Positions 52,702 through 61,738 are shown, numbered from the stretch's first letter. The stretch: DNA of 64,000 bases from Geomonas diazotrophica (GCF_018919385.1 NZ_JAHLMF010000002.1:242264-306263); one strand, 5' to 3'. The notes: generated by a model from the sequence alone, not told the origin. A program made the numbers and translations.

Positions 52702-55700
52702 TCACTGCCGCTGCTCCCTTTTGCGGATGCGCTGCAGCTTGAGGCTCAGATCCGCGAGACGGTACGGCTTCTGGATGAACCCCGCCAACCCCCTGCCGAT
52801 GAACCTCTGGGTGATCTCCTGTTCGCTGAAGCCGCTGGAGAGGATCACCTGCACCTGCGGGTCCAGCGCCCGCAAGAGCTGCAGGGCCTGTTCCCCGTCC
52901 AGGTGCGGCATGGTGAGGTCGAGGATGACGCAGTCGACGTCGTCCTGTCGCCGCTTGAAGGTCTCCACGGCGGCGGCACCATCCTCGGCGGTTAGCACGC
53001 TGTAGCCAAGGCTCTCCAGCATCTCCCGCCCCAGGCTGCGTATCGCCTCCTCGTCATCGACCAGGAGCACGGTGCCGGAGCCGTGAGCCGTCGTGGCGCC
53101 CTGCGCCTGCTGCGCAGGCAGACGGGCCTCCACCGAGGGCCCGGGCAGGTACACGGTGAAGACGGACCCCTTGCCCGGTTCGCTGCGCACCTCGATGGTC
53201 CCCTTGTGGCCGCGGACGATGCCCAAAACGGCAGCCATGCCGAGCCCGCGCCCGGTGAACTTCGTGGTGAAGAAGGGATCAAAGATCTTGCTCAAGGTCT
53301 CCTGGTCCATGCCGCAGCCGTCGTCGCAGACCTCCAAGTAGACGTAAGGCCCCTCCTGGAGACTGTCGTTCAGCCAGAGCCGGGACACGGCGTCGGCATC
53401 CAGTTCCCTGGTGCCGGTCCTGACCGAGATCACCCCGTCCCGGTCGCCGATGGCCTCCGAGGCGTTGATCACCAGGTTCATGATGACTTGGCGGATCTGC
53501 GTCGCGTCCACCTCCAGCAGGGGTAGACGTGGGGCCAGCTCCAAACGCATATCGACTTTTTTGGAGATCGAAACCTCCAACATGTGGCTCATCTCCCTGA
53601 TGACCGCGTTCATATCGACTACCTCGATCACGAACCTCCCCTTCCCGGAGTAGGCGAGCATCTGCTGGGCCAGATCCGCCGCGCGCTGCGACGACTTCTC
53701 TATGTTGCGCAGGTTGGTCCGCACCGGGGATTCCTGCGGCAGCCGCAATAGCGCCAGCTCGGCGTTGCCCATGATGGCCATGAGGATGTTGTTGAAGTCG
53801 TGGGCGATGCCTCCCGCCAGCACTCCCAGGCTCTCCAGCTTCTGGACGTGCAGGATCTGGGCTTCCATCTGTTTCTTCTCCTGGGCAAGGCGCCTTTCGT
53901 CGGTGACATCCCGCCCCACCACCAGCAGGTGCTTCTTGTCCTTCATCAGCAGCCGGGACAGGATGTAGGACATGGCCACCTCTTTGCCGAAGCTGGTATG
54001 CAGGCCCACGTCACGCACCCGGGCCACGCCGTCCTCCAGCACCTGTTCCGCAACCTCCAGCAAGCCGCTTTCCCGCCAGGACCGCAGTTCCCGGAAGTTC
54101 TGCTCCTGCATCGCCTCCACCGCCCCTCCCGCTATATCCGCCGTAGCCTGGTTCAACAGGATGCACTGGCCCGATTCACCGTCGAAGATGCGGATCCCCA
54201 TGGGGGAATAGCGCATCAGCGACTCGAACAGCAGCAGGTTTTCGCGGCGCTCCTCCTCACTCTTTCTGTGCTCGGTGATGTCCCTGGTGATCCCCAGCAG
54301 CGACACGATCTCTCCTTGATCGTTGCGGAAGGGGACGGCATGGGTGTCCAGCCAGACCCGCCTCCCCTTCAGGCCGATCGCCTCGAAGACGAGGTTGCCG
54401 GGAATGCCGCAAAAGACCTTCCTGTTCAACTCGATGAAGGCGGAGCGGTACTCCGGGGTAACCAGGGGGTAGACGCTCTCACCCTGCACCTGCTCCAGTG
54501 AGTCGGCCTCGATCATGTTGAGCCCGGCTCTGTTCATCATCTGCAGCCGCCCCTCGCGGTCGAGCAGCTTCACGCATTCGGGTTCCGTCTGTATGATGGT
54601 GTTCAGGAACGCCTCGCTGCGGGCGAGGGCGTCCCCCCTGGCCCGCAGTTGCTCCGCCATCGCGTCGAAGGTCTGCGCCAGGCTGCCCAGCTCCCCCCCA
54701 ACCACGAGGGTCGAGATCTTCACCTGTGAATCGCCGCCGGCCAGCCTTTCCGAGGCGTCCTCCAGCACTCTGATGCGGTCACCGATGCAGCGTTTCCCGA
54801 TCAGGATCGCGCAGCCGCAGGCCAGGAGCAGGACCGACGACAGCAGCACGATGCCGTGGGTAAGCGCGCGGCGGGCATCGCGGGTGGCGACATCCACGGG
54901 GATGCCGGCGGTGATGTACAGGTAGGGGGCCGCTTCCCCGGAAAGCCGCAGCTTCCGGTAGGAGATGATCCTCTTGTCCCCTTGGAGCCCCTCCCGAACC
55001 TCGGTGCCTATCTCGGCTCCTTGCCGCATCTTGCGGAAGGCCTGCGCCGGGTAAGGTTTCCCCACGTAGCGTTCCTGCTCGATCCCCCGGGCGAGGATGA
55101 TCCCCTGGTGGTCCAGGATCACGAAGCTGACCCCCGCGGGGAGGTTCATCTGCTGCAGCAGTTGCCGGTAGTTGCCGATGTTGATGCTGACCCCGATCAC
55201 CCCCGCGATCCCACCCCGCTCGTCTTTAAATGGATAGCCCAGGTTGAAGACGGGTTTGGTGATGATCCGGCTCACGATGTACTCACCCGAGGAAAGCCTG
55301 CCGCTGCGTACGGCGTTTTCAAAGAAGCGCCGCTTGCTGACATCCACAGCCTGGCTCAGGGGCATCGCCGAGGCCCACATCATCCCCGTCCGGTCCGCAA
55401 TGGTGATGTTGGCGTACATTGGGTTCAGCTTGAGCAGTTCCCTCAGGATAGGCTCGACCCTCGATTTGTCCCGCTCCCTCACCTCGGGAAGCTGTGCCAG
55501 CGAGGTCATCAGCTGTTCGGCCGCCACCACCAGGTTGCGCTGCTCGGTTCCGATCCTCTCGGTCAGTCGCAGGGTCTCGTGCCGGGCCTCCTCCAACATG
55601 GCGTTGCGGAACTCGATGCCGGAATACAGGATGACGCCGGCCGCCGGAAGGGCGACGACGAAGACGATGAGCAGCAGCAAAAAGCGGATGGACAGCGAGG

Positions 55701-55716
55701 AAGGCCGGAACATCAT
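52702..55716 (-). CDS. Membrane dCACHE-PAS hybrid histidine kinase
   Basis: About 1004 aa (start uncertain: ATG 55716 or 55713; the frame is open to a TTG at 55737). TM near residues 10-33, dCACHE sensor domain (residues about 40-290, EYIVSRIITKPVFNLGYPF), TM, HAMP (about 325-375), two PAS domains (DGESGQCILLNQATADIAGG in the second), phosphoacceptor LGVLAGGIAHDFNNILMAIMGNAELALL, ATPase boxes (MNLVINASEAIGDRDG, CDDGCGM), and receiver (VLLVDDEEAI, Asp in CVILDLTMPHLDG). Senses an extracellular small molecule via dCACHE. The cognate target is not adjacent; the NHLP/HD-GYP operon is just downstream in the opposite orientation. Confidence 0.92.
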   Translation of the reverse strand: MMFRPSSLSIRFLLLLIVFVVALPAAGVILYSGIEFRNAMLEEARHETLRLTERIGTEQRNLVVAAEQLMTSLAQLPEVRERDKSRVEPILRELLKLNPMYANITIADRTGMMWASAMPLSQAVDVSKRRFFENAVRSGRLSSGEYIVSRIITKPVFNLGYPFKDERGGIAGVIGVSINIGNYRQLLQQMNLPAGVSFVILDHQGIILARGIEQERYVGKPYPAQAFRKMRQGAEIGTEVREGLQGDKRIISYRKLRLSGEAAPYLYITAGIPVDVATRDARRALTHGIVLLSSVLLLACGCAILIGKRCIGDRIRVLEDASERLAGGDSQVKISTLVVGGELGSLAQTFDAMAEQLRARGDALARSEAFLNTIIQTEPECVKLLDREGRLQMMNRAGLNMIEADSLEQVQGESVYPLVTPEYRSAFIELNRKVFCGIPGNLVFEAIGLKGRRVWLDTHAVPFRNDQGEIVSLLGITRDITEHRKSEEERRENLLLFESLMRYSPMGIRIFDGESGQCILLNQATADIAGGAVEAMQEQNFRELRSWRESGLLEVAEQVLEDGVARVRDVGLHTSFGKEVAMSYILSRLLMKDKKHLLVVGRDVTDERRLAQEKKQMEAQILHVQKLESLGVLAGGIAHDFNNILMAIMGNAELALLRLPQESPVRTNLRNIEKSSQRAADLAQQMLAYSGKGRFVIEVVDMNAVIREMSHMLEVSISKKVDMRLELAPRLPLLEVDATQIRQVIMNLVINASEAIGDRDGVISVRTGTRELDADAVSRLWLNDSLQEGPYVYLEVCDDGCGMDQETLSKIFDPFFTTKFTGRGLGMAAVLGIVRGHKGTIEVRSEPGKGSVFTVYLPGPSVEARLPAQQAQGATTAHGSGTVLLVDDEEAIRSLGREMLESLGYSVLTAEDGAAAVETFKRRQDDVDCVILDLTMPHLDGEQALQLLRALDPQVQVILSSGFSEQEITQRFIGRGLAGFIQKPYRLADLSLKLQRIRKREQRQ

Positions 55717-55925
55717 ACCTCTCTTGACAGACAGCAACTGGACGTTGACAAAATGCTCGCGAAGGTTTTATGTATCTTAGCAGAAATTAAAGCTGCCAAG
55801 AATGTGACATTCCGAAGGAGAGGCTGCCATATGTCATGCCTGCACAAGCCTAACCCAATTCAACGCTGTCGCAAGTTCTTAAAGGCCACGCACCGCTGCC
55901 ATGCTTCAAGGCGCGAGGTAGTATC

Positions 55926-56546
55926 GTGAACCTCTACCATGAGCTGTGTCTCCCCCATCTCACCAACTGCGTCTGCGGGATGAAGGCACTGTCCCAGCAA
56001 CGGGAGATGATCGTCCCGCTGGCACAAGGGCGCGTGCTGGAGGTGGGGATGGGGACGGCCTTGAACCTCCCCTTTTACGACCGGGACAAGGTGAGCTGCA
56101 TCTGGGGGCTGGAGCCGTCGCCGGGGATGCGCAAGGCGGCGGAGGGAAATGTGCGGCGCAGCGGGATGCCGGTGCGTTGGCTCGATCTGCCGGCCGCCAC
56201 CATCCCCCTGGAGGACGGGAGCGTCGACACGGTGCTGTTGACCTTCACGCTGTGCAGCATAACCGACTGGCGGGAGGCCTTGGCGGAAATGCGGCGCGTA
56301 CTTGCACCGCAGGGAAGGTTGTTGTTTTGCGAGCACGGGGCGGCACCCGACCGCGGGGTGTTGCGATGGCAAAAGCGGATCACGCCGTGGTGGAAACACG
56401 TGGCCGGCGGGTGTCACCTGGACCGCCCCATCCCGCGGCTGATCGAGGCGTCAGGGTTCAGGATCGCGGCGCTCGATGCCGGGTACGCAGAGGGGGTCCC
56501 CAGGTTGGCGGGGTATACCTATCGTGGCAGCGCGGAAAAGGGGTGA
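55926..56546 (+). CDS. Class I SAM-dependent methyltransferase
   Basis: 206 aa from a GTG at 55926 (GAGG upstream). SAM-binding motif I VLEVGMGTALNLPFY, motif II region WLDLPAATIPLEDGSVDTVLLTFTLCSITD and post-II LAEMRRVLAPQGRLLFCEHG, as in UbiE/METTL7-type enzymes. Two Cys in LTNCVCGM near the start are unusual for the family. It probably methylates a small lipophilic acceptor or thiol. Cytosolic; single gene. Confidence 0.87.
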   Translation: MNLYHELCLPHLTNCVCGMKALSQQREMIVPLAQGRVLEVGMGTALNLPFYDRDKVSCIWGLEPSPGMRKAAEGNVRRSGMPVRWLDLPAATIPLEDGSVDTVLLTFTLCSITDWREALAEMRRVLAPQGRLLFCEHGAAPDRGVLRWQKRITPWWKHVAGGCHLDRPIPRLIEASGFRIAALDAGYAEGVPRLAGYTYRGSAEKG

Positions 56547-56561
56547 CATCACGAGTACCAC

Positions 56562-57257
56562 CTACTCAGACGGCCGCAGCCTCAGGTACTCCTTCCGGGC
56601 AGCTTTCACCTGCCTCATCACCCCCGCAGAACGCAGGGTGAACGCGGTATCCATGGGTACTCCGCCGCTTGCCAGCACCTTGGCCGTCCAGGTGTTGCAG
56701 GTATGGGTGATGAGGTACTCCCCCTGCGCCCTGAAGAACCGGTATTCACCCAGGGTCCCCCCCTTCAAGGGGTAGGGACGATGCGCCGGGTCGAACCTGA
56801 AACTGGCGCGCAAGCTATCCTTTAGATGCTTCAACCCGGCTTCCGACAACTTGAGCTCGACCATGTCGGCGCCGCCGAACTGCCCTGCCGGGGTGGCGGG
56901 CATGGAGAACACGTGCATGACGCTCGGATTTCTCCAGAAGACGGCCCTCAGGAAGATGGACGGCGTGACCTTGTCGGCCTGGTAGAACTCGGCCTCCCCC
57001 CAGCCGAACTCGTAGTAGCGCCCCGGACGCAGGTATTGCTTGACGAACCCCAGTTCCTCCCCCAGCTCTTCGGCCGGCAACGCGACCCCCGCGTGCCAGC
57101 CGTGGGCTATCACGTAGATGGACCGCTCCTCCCCCCTCGTCGCGGGCAGGTATTTCCACGTCTTCCCGGCGGCGCATCCGGTCAGGAGCAACACCAGGGG
57201 GACAAAGAGCAGAACCAACCATTTTTTCGGCACCCATCGATACCCCGGCTTTACCAT
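56562..57257 (-). CDS. DUF2459/TIGR02117-family lipoprotein
   Basis: 231 aa. N-terminal TM with lipobox-like LLLTGCAAG. DUF2459 core: IYVIAHGWHAGVALPAEEL, YYEFGWGEAEFYQ and a C-terminal HTCNTWTAKVL with the conserved Cys/His pair, which resembles a cysteine-protease (NlpC/P60-like) arrangement and is suggested to act on the envelope. Probably inner- or outer-membrane anchored by lipid. Function not established for the family. Confidence 0.83.
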   Translation of the reverse strand: MVKPGYRWVPKKWLVLLFVPLVLLLTGCAAGKTWKYLPATRGEERSIYVIAHGWHAGVALPAEELGEELGFVKQYLRPGRYYEFGWGEAEFYQADKVTPSIFLRAVFWRNPSVMHVFSMPATPAGQFGGADMVELKLSEAGLKHLKDSLRASFRFDPAHRPYPLKGGTLGEYRFFRAQGEYLITHTCNTWTAKVLASGGVPMDTAFTLRSAGVMRQVKAARKEYLRLRPSE

Positions 57258-57362
57258 GCGAACCTCACCGGTGACAAGAAGTCCATCTCACCTACGCCGT
57301 ATCGAGCATACCAAACGTTTTGGACACCTTCAGTGGACGAGGCTTCAGCACGCACCCGGGAT

Positions 57363-58061
57363 TCAATCAACGTCGGCGCAAAGTTCTTCCCGCCCTCCCC
57401 AGATCAAGTAAACAGCGCTGCCGCGCCGGAACCTGAATTCATCGGGGGGGTAGGCGCGGGAGCCGACCTTGATGCCGTCGACCTGCATGGAAATATTCCA
57501 GTCCGGTGACGATGCCATGTCGTACTGGAGCAGAAAGCAGGAGGCCTTCCCTTTGTTGATCTGTATGTCACCACCGGGTCGAAGAGCTTCTTCCTTGTCA
57601 TAGGTTACGTCTACTACGTTGAGGGGGATCGAGTGGGGTTTGAGAGGTCCCAGCACCCGCACCGGGCTGAAGGTGACTCCCTTGCTGTTCTTCACGGTTA
57701 TGGCTTTTGGGTTTAGCACCAGGTCGTCGACGTGGGGGCGGATGTACAGCTGCAGCAGGATCATCGGATCAGGTTGATCAGGGGGAGTGAGAAAAAGAGG
57801 GAATACGGGGAGGATGGGTCCCATTGCCATCGGCACGTACCCGCCGATGTACCCTCCGGACTTGACCCCGACATCGACCGGCTTGCCGGTGGTCATTATC
57901 ATGTTTTGCCCACCGAAACGGAGGTAGACGGGGCCGCCGCGGCCGGTACTGCCGACAACGGGAACCGAAGCGGAGGGCTCGTAGTACGGATTGCTCGCGA
58001 GTACGGCACACCCTGCGACAAAAAAGGCGAAGATAACGATTCCCGTCCGTACCAGTTTCAT
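57363..58061 (-). CDS. Lipoprotein of unknown function
   Basis: 232 aa. Lipobox FFVAGC at residues 13-18. The remainder is beta-rich with YLRFGGQNMIMTTGKPVDVGVKSGG and a C-terminal domain (VLGPLKPHSIPLNVVDVTYDKEEALRP ... MQVDGIKVGSRAYPPDEFRFRRGS). No family recognised. Adjacent on the same strand to the cupin at 58078 (16 bp apart), so possibly co-transcribed from upstream. Confidence 0.72.
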   Translation of the reverse strand: MKLVRTGIVIFAFFVAGCAVLASNPYYEPSASVPVVGSTGRGGPVYLRFGGQNMIMTTGKPVDVGVKSGGYIGGYVPMAMGPILPVFPLFLTPPDQPDPMILLQLYIRPHVDDLVLNPKAITVKNSKGVTFSPVRVLGPLKPHSIPLNVVDVTYDKEEALRPGGDIQINKGKASCFLLQYDMASSPDWNISMQVDGIKVGSRAYPPDEFRFRRGSAVYLIWGGREELCADVD

Positions 58062-58077
58062 CGACGCCCCGAGCTCA

Positions 58078-58419
58078 CTACTGTCTCACTATATCGACCG
58101 AGATCTCCACGGCCGGAATGGTTCCTCTGTTCTCGAGCCAGTGCGTGGTGTTGCGGTCCTCGGGCCAGCCCACGCCCGGTCCGTACTCCGTAGCGACTCC
58201 ATCTCGATGGTCGGTGATCGTTCCTTGCAGTATGTAGACGGTGCCCGGCCTGTCTTTGTGGTCGTGAATCGGGCCGAAAACGCCTCCAGGCTCGATGGTC
58301 ACCATACGCATGCGCAGTTGGCGCCCCGCCATCCCCTCGATCTCAGGACCAAGGTCAACCGTCGCAAGTAACTTCACCGTAACCCCTTTTGTCTCAGGCG
58401 CCACCTGTTCGTTGCTCAT
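58078..58419 (-). CDS. Cupin-domain protein
   Basis: 113 aa. Cupin motif 1: GGVFGPIHDHKDRPGTVYILQGTITD (two His and a Glu/Asp type site), motif 2: YGPGVGWPEDRNTTHWLENRGTIPAVEI. Small soluble cupin binding a divalent metal; likely a dioxygenase-like or sensory protein. It is encoded between a lipoprotein and a membrane protein on the same strand. Confidence 0.85.
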   Translation of the reverse strand: MSNEQVAPETKGVTVKLLATVDLGPEIEGMAGRQLRMRMVTIEPGGVFGPIHDHKDRPGTVYILQGTITDHRDGVATEYGPGVGWPEDRNTTHWLENRGTIPAVEISVDIVRQ

Positions 58420-58568
58420 CGCGCTCTCCTCTCGGTACTTTCAGGACCTGGCCGCAATGTAGAATCTTGCCGTTTTCTGTCGGTGCTTCCACCTTTTTGA
58501 ATTGTAGCTCTTTACCGTTGCCTCGTGTCAAGGGTTGCCCCGTCCGATACCCTTCACGCGCATTGAGA

Positions 58569-59246
58569 TCACAGGATGTTAACAGCTCGTGCCGCAAGTA
58601 GAGCAATGACCAGCAAGGAAATGATCGATTGCAGCATCATCAGGACTTTCGCCCAACGCGACAGGACGGGTACATCCGTCGGGGAAAAGGCTGTGGACGT
58701 ATTAAAGGCGAGGAAGAGGTAGTCTATGAAGTTCGGAGACCACTCCTGTAATCCCGCTGCATGCCTTCTTTCCGGGGGCATCGTCATCTGAGGGAAGAGG
58801 AAAGCGCCTCTTGAGTGATCTGCTCGTTGCGCTCGTTTATGCGGCCCACCGGCATCTAGCCGCCAGTACCATGACGCGAAAACCAGGATATTGGACAGCC
58901 AAAGAGCTGCCGCAGACTTCAAAAGCTCTTGCGGCATTTCCTTGTGTGAAGGCAAAGCCTTGATCAGCAATACCAGAGAAATGATCATGAAAGCTGTCAC
59001 CACGCCATTCAAGACATAACCCAGCACCTGATTCGCAGTGTGAGCGCCTTTGTAATACGTGATGAGAACAGGCACGATAAGTACGGAAATAACGACCAAA
59101 GGCAACCAACGCGTCCCGCCAATCAGCAAGGAGGAGGGGAGTGCAGCGTACAGCCCGCCAAGTGCCAGTAACGCACTCAATGCCGGCCAGCGAGACTGCC
59201 ACGTGGCCTTCTTGGGTGTTCCCGAATTCTCGTTCATCTGGGTCAT
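58569..59246 (-). CDS. DUF1345-family membrane protein
   Basis: 225 aa from the ATG at 59246 (GGGAGGAGG upstream). Five or six hydrophobic segments; the C-terminal motif IDYLFLAFNTSTAFSPTDVPVLSRWAKVLMMLQSIISLLVIALLAARAVNIL is diagnostic of DUF1345 (ion-channel-like pore helix with the conserved SPTD). Inner membrane, function unknown; distant similarity to two-TM ion channels has been suggested. Confidence 0.85.
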   Translation of the reverse strand: MTQMNENSGTPKKATWQSRWPALSALLALGGLYAALPSSLLIGGTRWLPLVVISVLIVPVLITYYKGAHTANQVLGYVLNGVVTAFMIISLVLLIKALPSHKEMPQELLKSAAALWLSNILVFASWYWRLDAGGPHKRAQRADHSRGAFLFPQMTMPPERRHAAGLQEWSPNFIDYLFLAFNTSTAFSPTDVPVLSRWAKVLMMLQSIISLLVIALLAARAVNIL

Positions 59247-59361
59247 GGTTATCTCGCCTCCTCCCGCCCTTCCAGGAAAGTCGTCACCCATGTACGTCTC
59301 AGCGTTCTGCGTTTATTGACCGTCCGCACCACGTGGTTGACGGCTTCGTTGCCTGGTCCGT

Positions 59362-59892
59362 TCATCTCCCTGCATTTCCTTGCCATTTATGCCATGAGGC
59401 TTGCAAGGCAGAAAGCGCCTTTTCCCTCGAGAGGTCCAGCACGAAGGTGTCAAGGTAGAATGCGTTAGGATCAGACGGGCCGGTTATGGTCCATTGCAAG
59501 GCATTCCTTTTGGTAGTGTCAAAGCATGGAGGAGCAGACAAGAGAATCTCTATAGCCCAATTAAAGCTGTTATCCTTGCCGTGAACTCTGATGATTTGCA
59601 TCTTCTCAATCAACTTCCATGGCAACAAGTCAGCGTCCTTTGTGAAGGATCTTCCGAACTTGTAATAAACATGTATTCCTTCGCAATCCAATACCAGCAC
59701 CGTAGGCGGGGCAATCAGAAGCTGAATCCCTCGCAGCAGAGCAAGGATTGAGGCAAACACAATCGACAATGCGATCCAGGCGAAGTTGGTCTCGATGGCG
59801 TTTTTGGCAAGTGCTGACATCAGAGGCAATCCGATAGCGAGGCTCACCGCGATGAACATGAATGAAGGTATTCGACTGTACTTTATGATCAT
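59362..59892 (-). CDS. STM3941-family membrane protein
   Basis: 176 aa. Two TM segments (FMFIAVSLAIGLPLMSAL and AWIALSIVFASILALLRGIQLL) then a soluble PH-like domain (VLVLDCEGIHVYYKFGRSFTKDADLLPW). Matches the STM3941 family, small inner-membrane proteins of unknown function. It starts 11 bp after the 143-aa lipoprotein gene, so both may be one cassette-borne unit. Confidence 0.72.
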   Translation of the reverse strand: MIIKYSRIPSFMFIAVSLAIGLPLMSALAKNAIETNFAWIALSIVFASILALLRGIQLLIAPPTVLVLDCEGIHVYYKFGRSFTKDADLLPWKLIEKMQIIRVHGKDNSFNWAIEILLSAPPCFDTTKRNALQWTITGPSDPNAFYLDTFVLDLSREKALSALQASWHKWQGNAGR

Positions 59893-59903
59893 GGTTCATC
59901 TTC

Positions 59904-60335
59904 TCATAAGAAATGCCAATCCGGAGGTTTTCCCCACACCACCTCGCCTGTGGTTTTATCGTGAAGCCACGCGGCGAATTTTCTTGGCCTACACCAATAG
60001 CAAAGCTTTATTTCGAACTGGTACCAATGTCCCGATTTGAAGTCTAATTCGACACTTCCCTTCGGGTGCACGCCGAACTCCGCAGGATAATAAGCGTATT
60101 CAATCAAATGCTTGCCTGGGTGGAGTTTCGCCTTTTTGTATCCGGAGCCTACCTTGTTCCCATCAATTGACGTGACCACGCCCGGAAGCGTTGACCAGTC
60201 AATCCTTACCAATGAGTTGTTCTCTACCCCCGCGACATCAGCCTCGCCCCACTCTCCCCACCCCCAATAGATTGGTGAAAGGTGTGAACACGAGATAAGG
60301 AGCGATGACAGTATCACGACAATTATAATTTTCAT
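59904..60335 (-). CDS. Lipoprotein of unknown function next to attC site
   Basis: 143 aa. Lipobox LLISCSHL at residues 12-19; the mature part is rich in aromatic residues (YWGWGEWGEADV, WYQFEIKLCYWC, PDWHFL) and beta strands, with a TGEVVW-type end. The ATG lies 11 bp downstream (minus strand) of the GTTGGAA site of the attC-like element at 60346-60402, the spacing expected for the first gene of an integron cassette. Lower GC than the chromosomal neighbours. Function unknown. Confidence 0.68.
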   Translation of the reverse strand: MKIIIVVILSSLLISCSHLSPIYWGWGEWGEADVAGVENNSLVRIDWSTLPGVVTSIDGNKVGSGYKKAKLHPGKHLIEYAYYPAEFGVHPKGSVELDFKSGHWYQFEIKLCYWCRPRKFAAWLHDKTTGEVVWGKPPDWHFL

Positions 60336-60345
60336 GGGAGTTGTG

Positions 60346-60402
60346 TTCCAACTGCTCGGAAGTTGACCGGATGGTTTGGCCGGTCCAACTTTCTTGTTGG
60401 GC
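60346..60402 (-). repeat. attC-like site A
   Basis: On the minus strand R''=GCCCAAC (60402-60396), L'' and L' around a GGACCGG/CCGGTC stem, R'=GTTGGAA (60352-60346). R'' is the exact complement of the R' that begins the same cassette (site B, GTTGGGC), the integron rule. 57 bp. Confidence 0.75.
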
Positions 60403-60433
60403 TCTCCCTTCGGGCATTAATCGGTTGAGCCAC

Positions 60434-60462
60434 TTGTCTTTTTGTAATCGTTCGACTACAAT
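60434..60462 (+). promoter_or_regulatory. Promoter of the toxin-antitoxin cassette
   Basis: TTGTCT at 60434-60439, 17-nt spacer, TACAAT at 60457-60462. The predicted start falls about at 60469, the same base as the toxin's CTG, so the message may be leaderless. Confidence 0.7.
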
Positions 60463-60468
60463 ACCTGC

Positions 60469-60765
60469 CTGTACATCGTCAAGACCCTTCCCGAATTTGA
60501 CGCTTGGCTAAATGGCATCAAAGACCGCACTACTCGGTTACGGCTGGCTCGACGCCTTGACAAGGCCCAGCGAGGCAACCTGGGTGATGTGAAACCGGTT
60601 GGCCACGGCGTTTTCGAGATGCGTGAGTTCTTTGGCTCCGGCTGGCGAATGTACTACATAGAACGTGGCAACATCCTTATAGTTATGCTCGGCGGTGGAG
60701 ACAAGTCCACACAAGCAGCCGACATCGCCATTGCCTTCGAGCGGGCAGCCAGATTGGAGGATTGA
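60469..60765 (+). CDS. HI1419/Gp49-type toxin with CTG in start position
   Basis: 98 aa in the open frame from the CTG at 60469: LYIVKTLPEFDAWLNGIKD, GNLGDVKPVGHGVFEMREFF, GSGWRMYYIERGNILIVMLG, GGDKSTQAADIAIAFERA. These match the RelE-fold addiction killer family (PF05973): R-x-Y-Y core, GGDKSTQ motif. Homologues start M(F/Y)xIKTLPEF, so CTG sits exactly where ATG is expected; no ATG, GTG or TTG lies in frame after the upstream stop at 60445, and no ribosome site is seen. Either CTG or a leaderless start is used, or the toxin is silenced by a point mutation. mRNA-cleaving ribosome-dependent toxin if active. Stop 3 bp before the antitoxin. Confidence 0.75.
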   Translation: MYIVKTLPEFDAWLNGIKDRTTRLRLARRLDKAQRGNLGDVKPVGHGVFEMREFFGSGWRMYYIERGNILIVMLGGGDKSTQAADIAIAFERAARLED

Positions 60766-60768
60766 CCC

Positions 60769-61071
60769 ATGCCCAAAAAAGTCGTTGTATCCGACCTGCC
60801 AGAATTTGATCTTGCTATGCAGTTAAAAAGCGAAGCCGATATTGCGGCGTATATCACCATGGTGATTGAAGAAGGTGACGCAGCAGAGTTGGCCCATGCC
60901 CTGGGAGTGGCTGCCCGAGCGCGCGGCATGGCCGAAATTGCGCATGCTGCCGGTTTGACTCGGGAAGCGCTATATAAAGCCTTACGTCCCGGAGCTCATC
61001 CGCGTTTCGACACGATCAGCAGAGTTTGTTCCGCGCTCGGAGTCCGCTTGGTAGCACAGCCTCGCCATTAG
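60769..61071 (+). CDS. HI1420-type antitoxin (HTH)
   Basis: 100 aa. Family start MPKKVVVSDLPEFDLAMQLKSEADIAAYITMVIEEGD and XRE-like HTH GMAEIAHAAGLTREALYKALRPGAHPRFDTISRVCSALGVRLV, which is the addiction-module antidote family partnered with PF05973 toxins. It neutralises the toxin and represses the operon. Starts 3 bp after the toxin stop. Both genes run opposite to the cassette array, as often seen for toxin-antitoxin cassettes that carry their own promoter. Confidence 0.88.
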   Translation: MPKKVVVSDLPEFDLAMQLKSEADIAAYITMVIEEGDAAELAHALGVAARARGMAEIAHAAGLTREALYKALRPGAHPRFDTISRVCSALGVRLVAQPRH

Positions 61072-61106
61072 ACCTCGCGCTTTTACTTGGTTTTCTCCTT
61101 GCGTTT

Positions 61107-61203
61107 GCCCAACTGGGTGAGGTGACCGGCGGAGTGCCCGGCTCTCACCGACTCGTTCCCGCTCTCTACTCCCGCATAGACCATTCCACCCACTTTGTTG
61201 GGA
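61107..61203 (-). repeat. attC-like site B
   Basis: On the minus strand R''=TCCCAAC (61203-61197) and R'=GTTGGGC (61113-61107) with internal GGGTG/CACCC and CCGG/CCGG pairing, 97 bp. R'' matches the complement of site C's R' (GCCCAAC) in 6 of 7 positions. Confidence 0.65.
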
Positions 61204-61264
61204 TCACATGGTGACCTGGGGGACCTGGGGACGCCCATGATTTCATGCGCGTTCCCCCTGCCCT

Positions 61265-61738
61265 CTAATTGTTATCACTGCTTTCTTTTGATCCGGTCTC
61301 GATGAGCCTCTTAGTAAGCAGCACCAACCCTATCTGCTGCGTCCACTCTGAAACCAGATTGCTGACTACCGTTCCCCATTTGCTATCCGGATCAACCTCG
61401 AAGAAAAGAGCAGCCCACCCTATCCCGGTTATCAAGAGAAATATCGTCAGCGAGTGTTCATGCAACATCTCCAGAAAACGATTCCTATGTGTTTTTTTAG
61501 GTTGACGGCTCTCCCTGGAGCCCTTTTCGAAAAACCATTTTGTAGCCAAAACTGTTATGACAACACCAGTCCAGTCGGCGATAGCGTTACCGAAGAAAGA
61601 TCCGGCGTGCGTTTTGGGATTGGATTTTACATAGAGGACAAACCAGAGCGCCAGGATGCCTATCGCGGTAAGGCTGAGAGAATGGCGTCTCAAGAAAGGC
61701 TTGTTAGGCTCTGTTGCTTTATCTTTTCGACTAGCCAT
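61265..61738 (-). CDS. Cassette-borne membrane protein
   Basis: 157 aa with three or four hydrophobic segments (LSLTAIGILALWFVLYV, AIADWTGVVITVLATKWFF, LTIFLLITGIGWAALFF, WTQQIGLVLLTKRLIETG). N-terminus polar. No family recognised; a small ion-related or lipid-facing membrane protein is possible. It lies in the cassette bounded by attC-like sites B and C, transcribed in the array direction. Confidence 0.6.
   Translation of the reverse strand: MASRKDKATEPNKPFLRRHSLSLTAIGILALWFVLYVKSNPKTHAGSFFGNAIADWTGVVITVLATKWFFEKGSRESRQPKKTHRNRFLEMLHEHSLTIFLLITGIGWAALFFEVDPDSKWGTVVSNLVSEWTQQIGLVLLTKRLIETGSKESSDNN

Noticed and set aside
59250..59361. A fifth attC-like site left of the array
   Set aside because: GCCGTC/GACGGT pairing is present but the flanking GTTRRRY and RYYYAAC boxes are missing; nothing complementary to GTTGGAA (site A R') is found.
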